Shown here: one piece after another, positions 1 through 10,213 of the stretch
How the letters are laid out: each line of letters opens with the position of its first letter
Numbering within the stretch: the stretch's first letter is position 1
Origin: Cervus elaphus
Taxonomy: Eukaryota; Chordata; Mammalia; Artiodactyla; Cervidae
DNA: 64,000 nt
Reading direction: 5' to 3'
NCBI RefSeq assembly: GCF_910594005.1
Contig: NC_057824.1
Location: forward strand, 24,393,314 to 24,457,313
Position numbers and translations under genes: made by a program
The notes under the pieces: model-generated
Seen by the model: only the letters and a program-made list of their open reading frames with translations
Databases searched by the model: none
Told to the model about the DNA's origin: nothing

Positions 1-182
1 TGACCCCATGGACTGCAGCCCTCCAGGCTCCTCTGTCCATGGGATTTTCCAGGCAGAAATACTGAGTGGGTTGCTATTTCCTTCTCCAGGGAATCTTCCC
101 GACCTGGGGATTGAACCCACATCTCCTGCCTTGGCAGGCAGATTTTTTTTTTTTTAAACCACTGAGCCACCAGGCAAGCCTG
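1..182 (-). mobile_element. Bov-tA SINE, cut by the window edge
   Basis: This is the reverse complement of the ruminant Bov-tA SINE. The tRNA-like head is on the right and ends in the reverse complement of the usual 'gcttccctggtggctcag' start. A T-run at about 146-157 interrupts the head. The 3' end of the element lies left of the window. Confidence 0.88.
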
Positions 183-299
183 CACAAACGACTTACCTCT
201 TTGAAAAAATCAGAACACTCTGTATGGACTAAAACAGCCTCGACTCTTATCCTCAGTCCCACCACCTCCCCTCCAAAGAGGTAATCACTCTGCACCCTG

Positions 300-1090
300 C
301 CAGGCATTTTCTTACGTTTTTCTTTTACATTTATATGCTTGAGTTCGTAGAAAATACACAGGATCGTCCTGTGTGGTTTGACTTTACAAAACTTGTGTCA
401 CAGCCTGGCATGCTGCAAGTTTTTCCACTCGGTTTTTGAGACTGAACTTTGTTGAAACATCCAGAGATCTCATTCACTCCTTGTCCTTGCCATATGTTTT
501 TGTTGTGTTTTTTTTTTTTTTTTTAAATAAGCTTTCCTTTCTCACTGGACGTCTAGGTCATTACAGAGCAAAATCTCACCGTCAACATCCGTATTCCTGT
601 CTCTCAGCCCAGGTGGGCGTTTTCCTGGGAATGTACCCATTGCCGGGTCATAGAGTATGAAACTTTCAGCTTTAATAAATATGCTGATTTGCCCTTCCAA
701 ATGGCTATGTTAATTTATTCTACCAGCAGTATTTGAGAATATCAGGTTTTCTACGGCCTCACCAATACCAGATGTTATCTTAAGACTTATTTTTGCCAGT
801 AGAAGGGATCCTGTTTTTATTTGTTTCCTGGTTTAGCAGGAAGGCTAGCACTTGTGTGTGTGTATTTATTCTCTTGTCCGTGAATGGCCTGTGGAGTTCT
901 TCATGTTTTCGACTTTGTTCATCTTTTGCCTCTTAAAGAGATATGTTGAAAATATTTCCCCCAGTCTGGTTATAAAGTTCATTATCCGTGAGCTAAATTT
1001 TAATTCTGAGGTAGTCAGTTTATCAGTCTTAATCTTATTTATTTGTATGTATTGATTCTTCATTTTTAGAGAAATCCTTTCCTGCTCCTA
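300..1090 (-). mobile_element. Old L1-type LINE 3' region, antisense
   Basis: The AT-rich text resembles the antisense 3' end of mammalian L1M elements, including the remnant of the phrase read as 'attgctgggtcatag' near 640 and the gap-rich text that follows it. It is heavily mutated and has no intact frame. The subfamily is uncertain, and the boundaries are approximate. Confidence 0.5.
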
Positions 1091-1198
1091 AGGTCACATG
1101 AACAGTCTGCGTTTTCTGATAAATGTCTGTAGATTTAAAGAAATAGAGTCCTTGGCGCCACCCCTTTGGAATGAAGTTGGTGGGAGGACGCTGGAGAC

Positions 1199-1408
1199 CA
1201 GGTGGGCTGAGAGATGTAAAGAACCTGCCTGCCAATGCACAAGACACGGGTTCGACCCCTGGGTCGGGAAGATCCCCTGGAGAAGGAAATGGCACCCCAT
1301 TCCAGTATTCATGCCTGGGAAATCCGATGGACAGAGGAGCCTGCCGGGCTACAGTCCATGGGGTCGCAGAGAGCCGGACCCGTCTGAGCACATGTGCATG
1401 CACGCACC
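1199..1408 (+). mobile_element. Bov-tA SINE
   Basis: A sense Bov-tA copy. It carries the tRNA-like B-box region near 1249-1262, the 'gatcccctggagaagg' body and the 'cagtccatggggtcgc' 3' part. It ends in a short TGCATGCACGCAC tail. Confidence 0.9.
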
Positions 1409-2159
1409 GTAGGGACGGCCCGTCACCAGCACTGGCCCCCTGACAGCAAGCCAGCCCTCAGAGGCAGGCAGGGCGGTTCGGAAGGCCGCACGCCCCCCGA
1501 CAGAGCTGCCTGCTGCCGGTGTCCTCCCCACGAGGTGCCCCTCCCTCCCGGCACCTCGGTACCTGGCGCCGCTCCCCCCGGCTCAGCGTGAAATCCGCAG
1601 CTCTCTTCAGAGTCCTTCTCCGACGGGCATGCCCACAGCCGGCGAGTGGAGCAGCCCGGGGAGAGGCAAGGTGCTCCAAGCGTCCCCTGAGATGCTGACC
1701 CGGAGGCCCACAGAGGTCACCCCGACCAGACCCCCTCGATCTCCCCCAAAGGATACCCGGGTGCCCTTCTGCTCAGTCCGCGGAAGCCGCTTCATTTCTC
1801 CTTAACTGCCCCCACAGCTTCTGAAAAGCCAGGGGCTCCCTCCCTCTCAGGGCCGTCCTGTCTCACTGGTGACAGTTGCCTTTTAGTTTTCTTACGAAAT
1901 CTCTCACGGGGCTTTGATGTCTCAACTGCATTTCTGAAAGTTGTTCCGCTTTGGGGTTTTGTCCTTCCTTTTGAGTTCTTTGTGGCAGAGGTGGTAGGTC
2001 TTTCCTTCCCCCCTGAAGCCCCTAAAGGCCCCTGGGCTTTATGAGGGGGTTGCCTGCCGACACACCCCGCTGACACCCAGGCCTTGGCCGTGCCTGCTTT
2101 CCGGGCTCACCCGCAGATGAACCTCTCTTGTGAATGTGGGGAAGGAAGAGCAGGTTGTC
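1409..2159. other. Unique intron sequence
   Basis: GC-rich to about 1800, then mixed composition. I see no repeat signature, no splice-flanked coding stretch and no RNA gene here. The short frames show codon patterns typical of chance frames. Confidence 0.6.
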
Positions 2160-2215
2160 CTGTTTAGGGGGAAGGGGAGAGGAAAGAAAGAGAAAGGAAA
2201 AGAGGAAGGAGAAAG
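2160..2215 (+). repeat. Polypurine tract
   Basis: An almost pure A/G tract of about 55 bases with no simple repeat unit. Such tracts can form triplex DNA, but nothing shows that this one does. Confidence 0.75.
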
Positions 2216-2307
2216 CATCCTTTATGAGCTTAGTTTTCTCTTTTTAAAAAGTAAAAGATGCTAATTGGGGAACATGATGTAAGTATTGAGTTAAGAAAGT
2301 AAACTCG

Positions 2308-2310
<3 letters not shown>

Positions 2311-2344
<34 letters not shown>

Positions 2345-2542
2345 CTCAGTCATGTCTAGTTCTTTGCCACCCCATGGACTGTAGCCCTCGGGGCTACATG
2401 GATTTTTTTTCAGGCAAGAGTGCTCAAATGGGCTGACATTTCCTCCTCCAAGGGATCTTCCCGAGCCAGGAATCGAACCCGGGTCTCTTGTGCCTCCTGC
2501 ATTGGCAGGCGGGTTCTTTACCACTGCGCCACCTGGGAAGCC
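2311..2542 (-). mobile_element. Bov-tA SINE with (GT)n at its tail
   Basis: An antisense Bov-tA. Its head, on the right, ends near 2542, and its 3' end, on the left, runs into a (TG)n microsatellite at about 2311-2341. The microsatellite probably grew from the SINE tail. Confidence 0.88.
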
Positions 2543-3174
2543 AAACTCCACGCACTGCAAAGAAAATGTTTGCAAGAAAGAGTGTGCGGATTTCCATTTC
2601 TAAGGATACAGAAGACTAGATGTCTTCTGCATGAAACTAGAAATTCTGGATTAAGTCATTTTTAGAACTCTTGTTAAATACTTGGCTAGATTCCTGGGAA
2701 AGGGAGGAAGCTCCTTGCCCTGGAGAATGAGAACGTGCAATCCAGAGAGTTGAGCCTGTCTGGTGCTGGTGTTGGCCGGGGGTTTCTGGCCATGTTAGGT
2801 GGTCACATGCTGGGGAGAAAAGGCGGAATCACAAGGCCTGTCACAGCTGCTGGACCGGAAGACATCCCAGGAAGCCAGGATCTCAGACTGTGTGCTCAGA
2901 GCGTTAAGCGGAGGTAGTGTGGGAGGTGCTGGCAGGGAGGCAGGGGAGCGAGCAGAGGAGAAATGTGCCTGTCATTCCTCAGGTCTAAATGAAGAGCAAA
3001 AATGAGGGGAGGCGAAAACTTGGCAAATTCCTGTGTTTGGGGCCAGGACTGTTACTATCTGTGTTACTTTTCCCCCACCGCCCACCACCAATAAAGTGAA
3101 GCCAAGTGTTAGGTTACAGGATGTACTGGCGTGCTGACAGTGTTCTGCCGCTGGAGTGTCACGGGCACAGCTCT
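2543..3174. other. Unique intron sequence
   Basis: Mixed composition with no recognised repeat or coding signal. An AATAAA hexamer occurs near 3090 without other 3'-end context. Confidence 0.5.
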
Positions 3175-3268
3175 AAGTTTACCAAAACTTGAACTGTACA
3201 CTTAAAATGGGCGAGTTTTATGGTATATAAATTATCTCTCCATAAAACTGTTTAAGGAAAAAAAAATT
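3175..3268 (+). mobile_element. L1 3' end (L1MA-like) with A tail
   Basis: The text around 'actgtacacttaaaatgggc' and the closing run of A at 3257-3266 match the sense 3' terminus of older mammalian L1 elements. Only the last 90 or so bases remain. Confidence 0.6.
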
Positions 3269-3269
3269 C

Positions 3270-3572
3270 ACCCAGCATTCTCCTAATCAGAGATGTCTTT
3301 TAATGTTTTGGTATATTTCTCCAAGCTTGTATTTCTTTGTAGGGATACTATCTTTTAACATACCAAAATCCCAGTTACAAAGTTTTTACCATCTTGTTCA
3401 TTTAAACATGTAATGTCTTTCCCAGTGCCGTTGCAATTATTGGTAAATAGGATTTTTTACTTGGGTCTTTAATGTGTATTTCAAAAGTGTATGTTGACTA
3501 CCTCCTCATTTTAAAATAATTTCAAGCAAATCAGTGATACAGAGGGCAAAAATTAAAGTTCTCCTGTTGATA

Positions 3573-3611
<39 letters not shown>

Positions 3612-3800
3612 CCCACCCACCCCCAGTTCTCACTTCCCTCCTCCTAAGTAACCACAGTTCACACTTTGGTTAGACATAACTTTTAAATGGGTATGTAATT
3701 TTCCATATGATGGGAAAAAAATCATACTCACGTGGTTCCCCTCTTTGGGGGTATTTCGGTTGTTTCCTAGTTCAGCTATTTCTTTTAAAATATATTACAG
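3270..3800. other. AT-rich, probably old LINE-derived sequence
   Basis: AT-rich sequence with phrases that resemble decayed antisense L1. It contains a CA microsatellite, listed separately. I cannot assign a family. Confidence 0.4.
3573..3609 (+). repeat. (CA)n microsatellite
   Basis: An uninterrupted CA dinucleotide run of about 36 bases, likely polymorphic. Confidence 0.95.
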
Positions 3801-3949
3801 AGGATTTCACTGGAAGGAACTCAGAGTAGGCCATAGATTTAATGGCCCTGTGTTACCATGGTGAGTTCAAAGCCATCAAGGACAGGCACTAAATTAGACA
3901 TCAAATCTGGGAATAACTTCCAGCCAAGAGAAGGGACCAAGCATAAGCT

Positions 3950-4150
3950 GAGGAAACCCTGCTAAATGCTTTCCCTACCTGTTCTCATTTTAAGGTATCA
4001 AACATCTCCAGATCGGAGACATTATTCCCATTTTACAGATGGAAAACCGTGGTTTAGAGGGGCCAAGTGCCTTGCCCCAAATCACACACCATCTCATGTA
4101 GAGCTAGGCTGTAAGTTGTCAGACTCCAAGCTGAAGTCTTGGTGATTCTG
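3950..4150 (+). mobile_element. MIR SINE
   Basis: The mammalian-wide MIR core is visible: 'cccattttacagatgg' at about 4028, followed by the gccaagtgccttgcccc and cacac motifs. It is old and diverged. Confidence 0.75.
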
Positions 4151-4317
4151 TAACCAAGCGGGGGGCTCTTCCTTTCCTGTCTTCACTTAATCTGGGCAAA
4201 CACAGTCACAGGTGTAAACCGCCAACGCCTGCAGGGAAGCACTGAAATGTTACTGGGATTCTGGGTTTGTTGGGTGATTTTTTTAGCTACAGTTGCAGTA
4301 CCTAATTCACAGCCAGT

Positions 4318-4795
4318 TTTGTATAGTAAGTCCCCTACACCCGAACCTTCAAGTTGCCAACTTTGAGAGATGCAAACGTGCGTTCACGTGTCCCAGCGTT
4401 TAAGTCCGTTCACGTCTCTGGCATACACTGACACGCACGTGCATCTTCAGTGCGTGGCTGTGATTCTGTGTACGTCACTGCACAGGGCTGTATAGAGCGC
4501 AGTCGTGGAGTGTCTCTATGTTGAGCCCAGCACGTCCAGAAACCAGTGTAAAAGCAGCGGGGATGCATCTGATACGACCGTAGTTTTTAAAGTGCTGTAC
4601 TGTAAGATTAAAAATGTCTTCTTCATCTTTGCTGTTTGTTTTGTGTGTATTATTTGTGTGAAAAGTATTATAAGCCTAGTAGAGTACAGTACTATGCAGC
4701 TAACCCTGTTAGTCGGGTACCTAGGCTGACTTTGTTGGACTTACAAACACATTGGACTTAGAACGCGCTCTCAGAATGGAACTCACTCGTTGTGA
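4318..4795 (+). mobile_element. Tigger-like (pogo/Tc1) DNA transposon remnant
   Basis: The left end matches the Tigger-type terminal sequence 'agtaagtcccctacacccg' near 4326. The right part, 4720-4795, contains the characteristic 'ggacttacaaacacattgg' text leading toward the opposite terminal repeat, which is degraded. A remnant of the transposase start (reading like KSSGDAS) lies near 4550-4575, followed by a deletion. The copy is non-autonomous and its coding capacity is destroyed. Confidence 0.7.
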
Positions 4796-4799
4796 CCAT

Positions 4800-4975
4800 A
4801 CTGGTGCTTTATGTATTTTATATGAGCCGATCCTCACAAACAGTGCTTTGAGTGAGTTGGGCATGATCCCCATTTTCCGGATGAGAAATCTGAAGCCCAG
4901 AGAGATAGAGAAGGTTGCCCAGCATGACTCAGAGGAGGGACTCCGAGCCCAGTGTGTGTGACTGCCAGGCTGGGC
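4800..4975 (+). mobile_element. MIR SINE upstream of the first exon
   Basis: The MIR core 'ccccattttccggatgag' at about 4868 is followed by the 'agcccagagagatagag' and 'ttgcccagcatgactcagag' segments. It ends about 110 bases before the CLEC16A exon at 5084. Confidence 0.7.
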
Positions 4976-5083
4976 TCTGGCGCTGAGCTGCGCCGCCCAG
5001 CGGAACACACACCAGCCCAAATGTGTCGCTCAGACTGTGTGGCGGACTGCGCCTCACCCGGCTCTCTGTCCCCCTCCTCCCAG

Positions 5084-5235
5084 ACAACAGCGACCTGATC
5101 GCGTGCACGGTGGTCACCAAGGACGGCGGCATGCTCCAGCGGTTCCTGGCTGTCGATATTTACCAGATGAGTTTGGTGGAGCCCGACGTGTCCAGGCTGG
5201 GCTGGGGAGTGGTCAAGTTCGCAGGCCTTCTGCAG
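5084..5235 (+). CDS. CLEC16A: CLEC16A internal coding exon (1st of 4 in window)
   Basis: A 152-bp exon with a pyrimidine-rich acceptor ending in CAG at 5081-5083 and a GTACG donor at 5236. It starts in phase 2, with two bases finishing a codon begun in the previous exon, and then has 50 whole codons. The product reads NSDLIACTVVTKDGG... and ends in KFAGLLQ, which I recognise as CLEC16A (KIAA0350). CLEC16A is an endosome/lysosome-associated protein, orthologous to fly Ema. It works with the E3 ligase NRDP1 (RNF41) and USP8 in mitophagy and endolysosomal traffic; despite its name it has no working C-type lectin fold. This segment lies in the later half of the roughly 1,050-residue protein, well after the N-terminal FPL domain. 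The preceding exon is outside the window. Recognition is from memory of the human protein. Confidence 0.93.
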
Positions 5236-5480
5236 GTACGATGGCTGAGAAGCCTGAAAGCTTTTCTCCACTGGCTGTACAAACACCCACCAAAGTATCA
5301 TCTTTGCAGTCAGGTGCTAATGACATAAGGGCTGCGTGAACAGATTACCCCTGACAGCAGTCAGAACACCTCACAGATAAGGGCCAAGTTCTCTTTAACC
5401 AAAACCCACTTCTGACTCCCCTCCTCTGTTATCAGACATGGTGCTTTGCCAACTGCATGTATGAGTAGAACTACGTGTGC

Positions 5481-5690
5481 TATCCTTCCCAGGTGGCCCA
5501 GTAGTAAGGAATCTGCCTGCCAGCGCAGTAGACACAGGTTCAATCCCTGGGTCAGGAAGATCCCCTGGAGTAGGAAATGGCAACCCACTCCAGTATTCCT
5601 GCCTGGAGAATCCCATGGACAGAGGAGCCTGGCGGGCTGCAGTCCATAGGGTCACAAAAGAGTCAGACATAACTGACGCAACATAGCATG
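5481..5690 (+). mobile_element. Bov-tA SINE
   Basis: A sense, near full-length Bov-tA in the intron 250 bases after the first exon. The head is at 5487, the B-box-like segment is near 5537, and it ends in 'gagtcagacataactgacg'. Confidence 0.9.
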
Positions 5691-5769
5691 CATGTACTGT
5701 TTTTAAAAATTGTACACAGATACTCGAAAGAGGGTGTGTCTATATGTATTTTTTATTCTCTCATGTTGC

Positions 5770-6010
5770 ATGTATTCTAAACTTTGCTTTTTTTCACTCA
5801 ATGAATGTTTTGGAGACCTGACTGTGTCAGTCTGTGGAGACTTTCTGGTATTCTTGTAACTGCTGCCTGACCACATCCCAAGGCGGAGGTAGTCAGTGCC
5901 CTGTGGTTGTTCCCAGCTTTCTTCCTTCACATACGGTGCTGCCGTGAACAAAATTGTCCTGACTTCCTTGTGCATTTGGGCCAGGGTTTCCCTAAGGCAG
6001 ATACCAAGAA
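5770..6010 (-). mobile_element. Old L1-type 3' region, antisense
   Basis: The phrases 'ttttcactcaatgaatg' and, further on, 'gctgccgtgaacaaaattg' are those of a decayed antisense L1M 3' region. Boundaries are approximate. Confidence 0.5.
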
Positions 6011-7107
6011 GTTGGGCTGGGCCCATTTCCTCTCTAGAATGATTGTTGCTGCTGGTGATTTATGGAAGTTCCCGTGTCCTCCATCTCTCCATCAAGCCTG
6101 GGCTCTTAAATTGCCAAACGCCAAGCTGGACCTTAGGTTTTCTTAGTGTTTGTCTAATGATGGGTGACTAATGCCAGCTGGTTGGTTGAAGGAAGCATAG
6201 CGCCAGGCAAGTTGAAGACAGCCTTCCAACCCCACGCCCCCACCAGACCCCTTGGGCCTTACTTGCCCTGCGCCGGGCCTGTTTCCTTGTTGGGCAGCCC
6301 TGGTTGCTGGCAAGGCCTTGCCGGGGCCAAAACACATCCATCTCCAGTGTGACCCCCCTCCCCAAGAGGACCACCCATGGGTTTGAAGACACTGTTGCAA
6401 CTATTTCCCAGCCTCCTCTTTTTCAAGACCTTTCCATTTAAAAAATGTCTTTTACAGAAGGTTGATGTGCACAGCAACTATCTGAAGAAGCTCGCATTTA
6501 AAAAAAGACTTGCACGTCGGAGACTGTCCATTAAGTAACTTAGTGCTTCTTCTTATTTATCTAGGCTTATAATCAATTTCCTTTAGAATTTAGTGTCAGG
6601 AAAGTGTTTTTCTCCCTCAAAGGATTAATACGTGTCGTCCATCAGACAATGAAAGCCACATAAACCTTTTCTTTTGGTAGTCTTCCAGGAGCGCCTATTT
6701 GTCAGGCTGTTACCATGCGCCAGCCTCTCTCTTCATTTTAAAAGCGTAATATCTCATCTAATCCCCACTGCAACATTCCGTGCCAGATGGAATGCCATTG
6801 AACAGTCTCTGTCTTGTTTCATGAGCCTTTTCAACATTTCTGCCCCCTCCTCTAGCCTTTGACTTTCATGCCTGTCTCCTGTCCTCTGCCTTTTATCTCA
6901 AACTTCAGTGGGAAGCAAATTCTTTGCACAGAATCCATTCTGAGGCTTTGGATCACATTTGTCTTGATACTTGGTCTATGTGAGTCCTTCTCTACCTTTC
7001 AAGGGCAACTTCCTTCAAATGTCTCTTTCTCAGAGTTAGCTTTTTCCTTTAGGGACCAGAAATTCGTCAGAGACATACAAATAGGAGCTAACAATGCCCT
7101 CTTCTTA
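6011..7107. other. Unique intron sequence with a possible MIR trace
   Basis: Mostly unique. About 6700-6850 resembles the start of a MIR ('ttaccatgcgccagcc' and 'atctcatctaatcccc'). I see no coding exon here. Confidence 0.45.
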
Positions 7108-7430
7108 AGAGAGAGGGCCTCCCTGGCAGCTCAGTTGGTCAAGAATCTGCCTTCAATGCAGGAGACCCCGGTTCAATTCCTGGGTTGGGAAGATCTGCTG
7201 GGGAAGGGATAGACTACCAACTCTGGTGTTCTTGGGCTTTACTTGTGGCTCAGACGGTAAAGAATCCGCCTGCAATGTGGGAGACCTGAGTTCGATCCCT
7301 GGGTTTGGAAGATCCCCTGGAGAAGGGAAAGGCTACCCACTCCAGTATTCTGGCCTGGAGAATTCCATGGACTGTATAATCCACGGGGTCCCAAAGAGTT
7401 GGACGCAACTGAGCGACTTTCACTTTCTTA
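7108..7430 (+). mobile_element. BOV-A2 dimeric SINE
   Basis: Two tRNA-derived heads in tandem, starting near 7108 and 7230. Each has the 'gttcaat/gttcgat...cctgggtt' segment and a 'gaagat' body. The element closes with 'gagcgactttcactttc'. This is the dimeric BOV-A2 architecture of ruminants. Confidence 0.87.
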
Positions 7431-7536
7431 AGAGAAGCAGGAAAGGAATTGTTAGTAGGTGGAATCATGCCAGAAAGAACTAGGACCTTGGGTTTGTTAT
7501 CTCTGGTTTCTCAGAAGCAAGAATTGTTAGGGTTTG

Positions 7537-7640
7537 GGACTTCCCAGGTGGTCCAGTGGTTAAGAGTCCGCCTTCCAATGCGAGGGGGTGTGGGTTCAAT
7601 CCCTGGTCAAGCACTATGATCCCACAGGCTGCTGGTGTTC
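7537..7640 (+). mobile_element. CHR-type tRNA-derived SINE, truncated
   Basis: The head 'gggacttcccaggtggtcc' and the 'gtgggttcaatccctggtc' segment are those of the cetartiodactyl CHR-type SINE. The tail after about 7640 is lost or diverged. Confidence 0.75.
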
Positions 7641-7953
7641 TTCAGGTTCACCAGCTGACTCAAGTCTTTCTGGGGACAAGACCAGCCACCACAGCCAGCA
7701 TCAGCCACTTGCACTGGCTGTGCTTCCCACCCTGTTGTTTCCCGCCAGGCCCAGTCTGGTTTGTGCCCGTCCTCAACACTTGCACTTGGGGAATTGATGG
7801 TTTCCTTCAGAGCAAAAGCAAACTTCAGTCTGAGGGCCCTTGTTCTAGAGGAGACGTGGGTCCACAGCCTCCAAGCAGTGACCTTCCTGACAGAACGACC
7901 TTCCTAACTGAACCTAACGGACATCCTTTCTTTGGCCGCTCTCCCTGCCCCAG

Positions 7954-8158
7954 GATATGCAGGTGACCGGCGTGGAGGATGACAGCCGCGCCCTGAATAT
8001 CACCATCCACAAGCCTGCGTCCAGCCCCCACTCCAAGCCCTTCCCCATCCTGCAAGCCACCTTCATCTTCTCGGACCACATCCGCTGCATCATCGCAAAG
8101 CAGCGCCTGGCCAAGGGCCGCATCCAGGCGAGACGCATGAAGATGCAGAGGATAGCGG
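7954..8158 (+). CDS. CLEC16A: CLEC16A internal coding exon (2nd of 4)
   Basis: A 205-bp exon. The acceptor CCCTGCCCCAG ends at 7953 and the donor GTGAGT starts at 8159. It opens in phase 0 directly after the LLQ of the previous exon (DMQVTGVEDDS...), has 68 codons, and leaves one base (G) that joins CC of the next exon to make Ala. The encoded text includes FPILQATFIFSDHIRCIIAKQ and ends in a strongly basic stretch KGRIQARRMKMQRI. It belongs to the folded CLEC16A C-terminal half. The basic run RIQARRMKMQR is a plausible interaction or nuclear-type patch, but I have no evidence of its role. Introns on both sides carry SINEs without touching the splice sites. Confidence 0.95.
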
Positions 8159-8384
8159 GTGAGTGCGGGACCCCTCGCTGGGTGTCCTCTGAGCCGTCAG
8201 AGTGGGTCTCACATTGGCCTCGAGCACCCTAATGACTTCTCTAGGAGAGGACACTCAAGGTGCAGGAATCAGTTGTGTTTTGGTGAGAGGATGGAGGATC
8301 CTAAGCATTTGGTTTCTAGAATGTCTGGGGCAGCTCAAAGAGGTGCGGCCATCCGTGTGGACAATGGTGCTCCCCTCCAGCACA

Positions 8385-8570
8385 CGGCGTCCTCTAACTT
8401 GCAAAGTGCCTTGATTCTCGTCTACCACCTCTGACCCTTAAAACCACCCTGGAGAAGAGTAGGGCCTGTTCACCCATTTTATAGATGAGTAAACTGAGGC
8501 TTGGTGACTTGCCCAAAGCCACACAGGCAGCTGGTTGGCAGAACCCAAAGGCGGGACTTCCTGCGCTACA
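8385..8570 (+). mobile_element. MIR SINE
   Basis: The MIR core 'cacccattttatagatgag' at about 8471 is followed by 'aaactgaggcttggtgac' and the 'ttgcccaaagccacacagg' segment. It lies 230 bases downstream of the second exon. Confidence 0.8.
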
Positions 8571-9269
8571 GCCCGTCCCTTCCTCCTCTCCGTTCCCAGC
8601 TCTCACGAGAGGCAGCCCTGCCTGATGAGGGGGCCGGGACCCAGCACTGGATTCACACGCGTCGTTTCACATGGCTCAGGGATGTGGTGAATCAGTGAGG
8701 AGGCCCTGCGCCGTCCAGTGTCAGGAAGGCCCCAGCTCTCTTAGAAGTGAAGGTGCTGGTGTGAGAGCCTTCCCTTCATCAGAGCAGAAAGCACAGCATC
8801 CTCTGCGGGGAAAAGGCATTCTATCAACTCCTGAAGTCACCACCAGCCTTTCTCAAGAAACCAGGGCCTTTCAGCTCAAGCACCGAGCAGTCCACTGGGG
8901 AGAATGGGCGTGTTCTGAGGGGTCCCCTGAAAATAAACACTGAGAGGGCGGGCTTTCTGGGCCTGGTGGGTTCAGTTATTTCCTGCACGTGCTCCGTTGA
9001 TTGGCGCAGGCCTGCATCACACACAGTCTGCATCTTATTTCTCACTTAGCTGAAACTTGGCCTCCAAAATCATTACAGAAGCATTTTGTAATGTGCAAAG
9101 TGACTTAAATCATTCAGTCCTTTCTCTAAAGATTTATTTCCAGGGTGGTTTTTTTTTTTTTTTTAATGTAAAGCAATCTCTCACAGTTGGCATAAAGGCT
9201 AAATATTTCATTTGAAAATGGAGAACTATGCTGTGAAGTGACTGTTAGAACTAACGCCTTGGGTATTTC
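8571..9269. other. Unique intron sequence
   Basis: No recognised repeat or coding exon. An AATAAA hexamer occurs near 8932, but there is no other 3'-end evidence. Confidence 0.5.
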
Positions 9270-9395
9270 TTTCTTTTTTTTTTTTTGGCCGTGCCATGCG
9301 GCATCTGGGATCTTAGTTCCCCGATCAGGGATCAATCCTGTGGTCCCCTGCGTTGGAAGTGTGGAGTCTTAATCACTGTACCGCCTGCAAAGTCC
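9270..9395 (-). mobile_element. CHR-type tRNA-derived SINE, antisense
   Basis: A T-run at 9275-9286 (the reversed tail) is followed by 'ggccgtgccatgcggcatc', 'gggatcttagttccccgatc' and the reversed head ending 'aaagtccc' near 9395. Confidence 0.85.
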
Positions 9396-9917
9396 CACGC
9401 GTTGGGTATTTCTTAAATAAATTCTAAAAGGCCCCTCCAAATTTTGCTGTATCGTGAGATTTGTGTGTGGAAGGGAAGACAGCGACAGATACACACACAG
9501 TCATGAATACACAAGCACAGGCGCGAGTGTGTTCTCTCTCACACACTCTTCCCTGCACGCATAGATTTGTGAATTTCGTGGCAGAACTGGCCTCATTTGG
9601 TTCAGGGTCTGAAACTGTACACAACGCTAAGCCTTGGTATGGTTTTTGTGTATGGAAACCAAGACTCTAAGGTGAAGATGGGCCTGGCCTTCCTCTCTGA
9701 ACACCACGCAAGGCGCCCCTTGTGTTTTGAGCCTCAGTCGAGACCCTCGGTGACATGCTGGTCTCCCCAGCTCGAGGCTATCGGCTGCCTGCCTAGAATC
9801 GCCCACGGGATGTGCCTGGCTGGGCCACAGCCACACCAACTACAGCCACCCAAAGTCTCATCACCTACACTCCCATCGTACATGCTGAGCTTGAACCACG
9901 GGTTTGTTTGAACATAG
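9396..9917. other. Unique intron sequence before the third exon
   Basis: No recognised repeat apart from short CA-rich text near 9490-9545. A pyrimidine tract before the acceptor at 9917 is weak; the last bases read TTTGAACATAG. Confidence 0.55.
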
Positions 9918-10082
9918 CCCTCCTGGACCTTCCGATCCAGCCGACGACCGAGGTCTTGGGGTTTGGACTCGGCTCATCTTCCGCGCAGCACCTGCCCTTC
10001 CGCTTCTACGACCAGTGCCGCCGGGGCAGCAGCGACCCCACTGTGCAGCGCTCTGTGTTCGCCTCTGTGGACAGGGTACCAG
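9918..10082 (+). CDS. CLEC16A: CLEC16A internal coding exon (3rd of 4)
   Basis: A 165-bp exon (2 + 54 codons + 1). Its acceptor TAG ends at 9917 and its donor GTAAGC starts at 10083. Two bases complete Ala with the previous exon, giving ALLDLPIQPTTEVLGFGLG. Later text includes HLPFRFYDQ and RRGSSDPTVQRSVFASV, ending VPG across the next junction. RRGSS is an RRxS basophilic-kinase type motif, so phosphorylation is possible; this is inferred from the motif only. The exon is followed by an unusually long intron of 45,145 bp. Reading into that intron stays open for about 43 more residues to a TAG at 10211-10213, so intron retention would give a different C terminus. The acceptor has a poor polypyrimidine tract, which may make the exon weakly defined. 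Confidence 0.94.
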
Positions 10083-10213
10083 GTAAGCCAGCCCGCCCCT
10101 CCCCACGCCACCTCCTGTCCCCTCCAGGGAGTGGGAGAGGGTTGATTCCAGGACCTTCTGTATCTCGAGCATTCGTAAGCATCCCTTCCCCTCTCAGAAA
10201 CCCAGCTTCTTAG
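10083..10213 (+). other. In-frame intronic extension after the third exon
   Basis: If the donor at 10083 is not used, translation continues in frame for about 43 residues rich in Pro, Ser and Arg, to TAG at 10211-10213. No polyadenylation signal follows within the next few hundred bases that I can see. It is recorded as a possible alternative end, not as a proven isoform. Confidence 0.25.

Noticed and set aside
1249..1270. tRNA gene-like B-box sequences (many sites)
   Set aside because: All belong to tRNA-derived SINEs; none folds in context as a complete tRNA.
5037..5339. Alternative frame over the first CLEC16A exon
   Set aside because: A shadow of the true frame; it crosses both splice sites.
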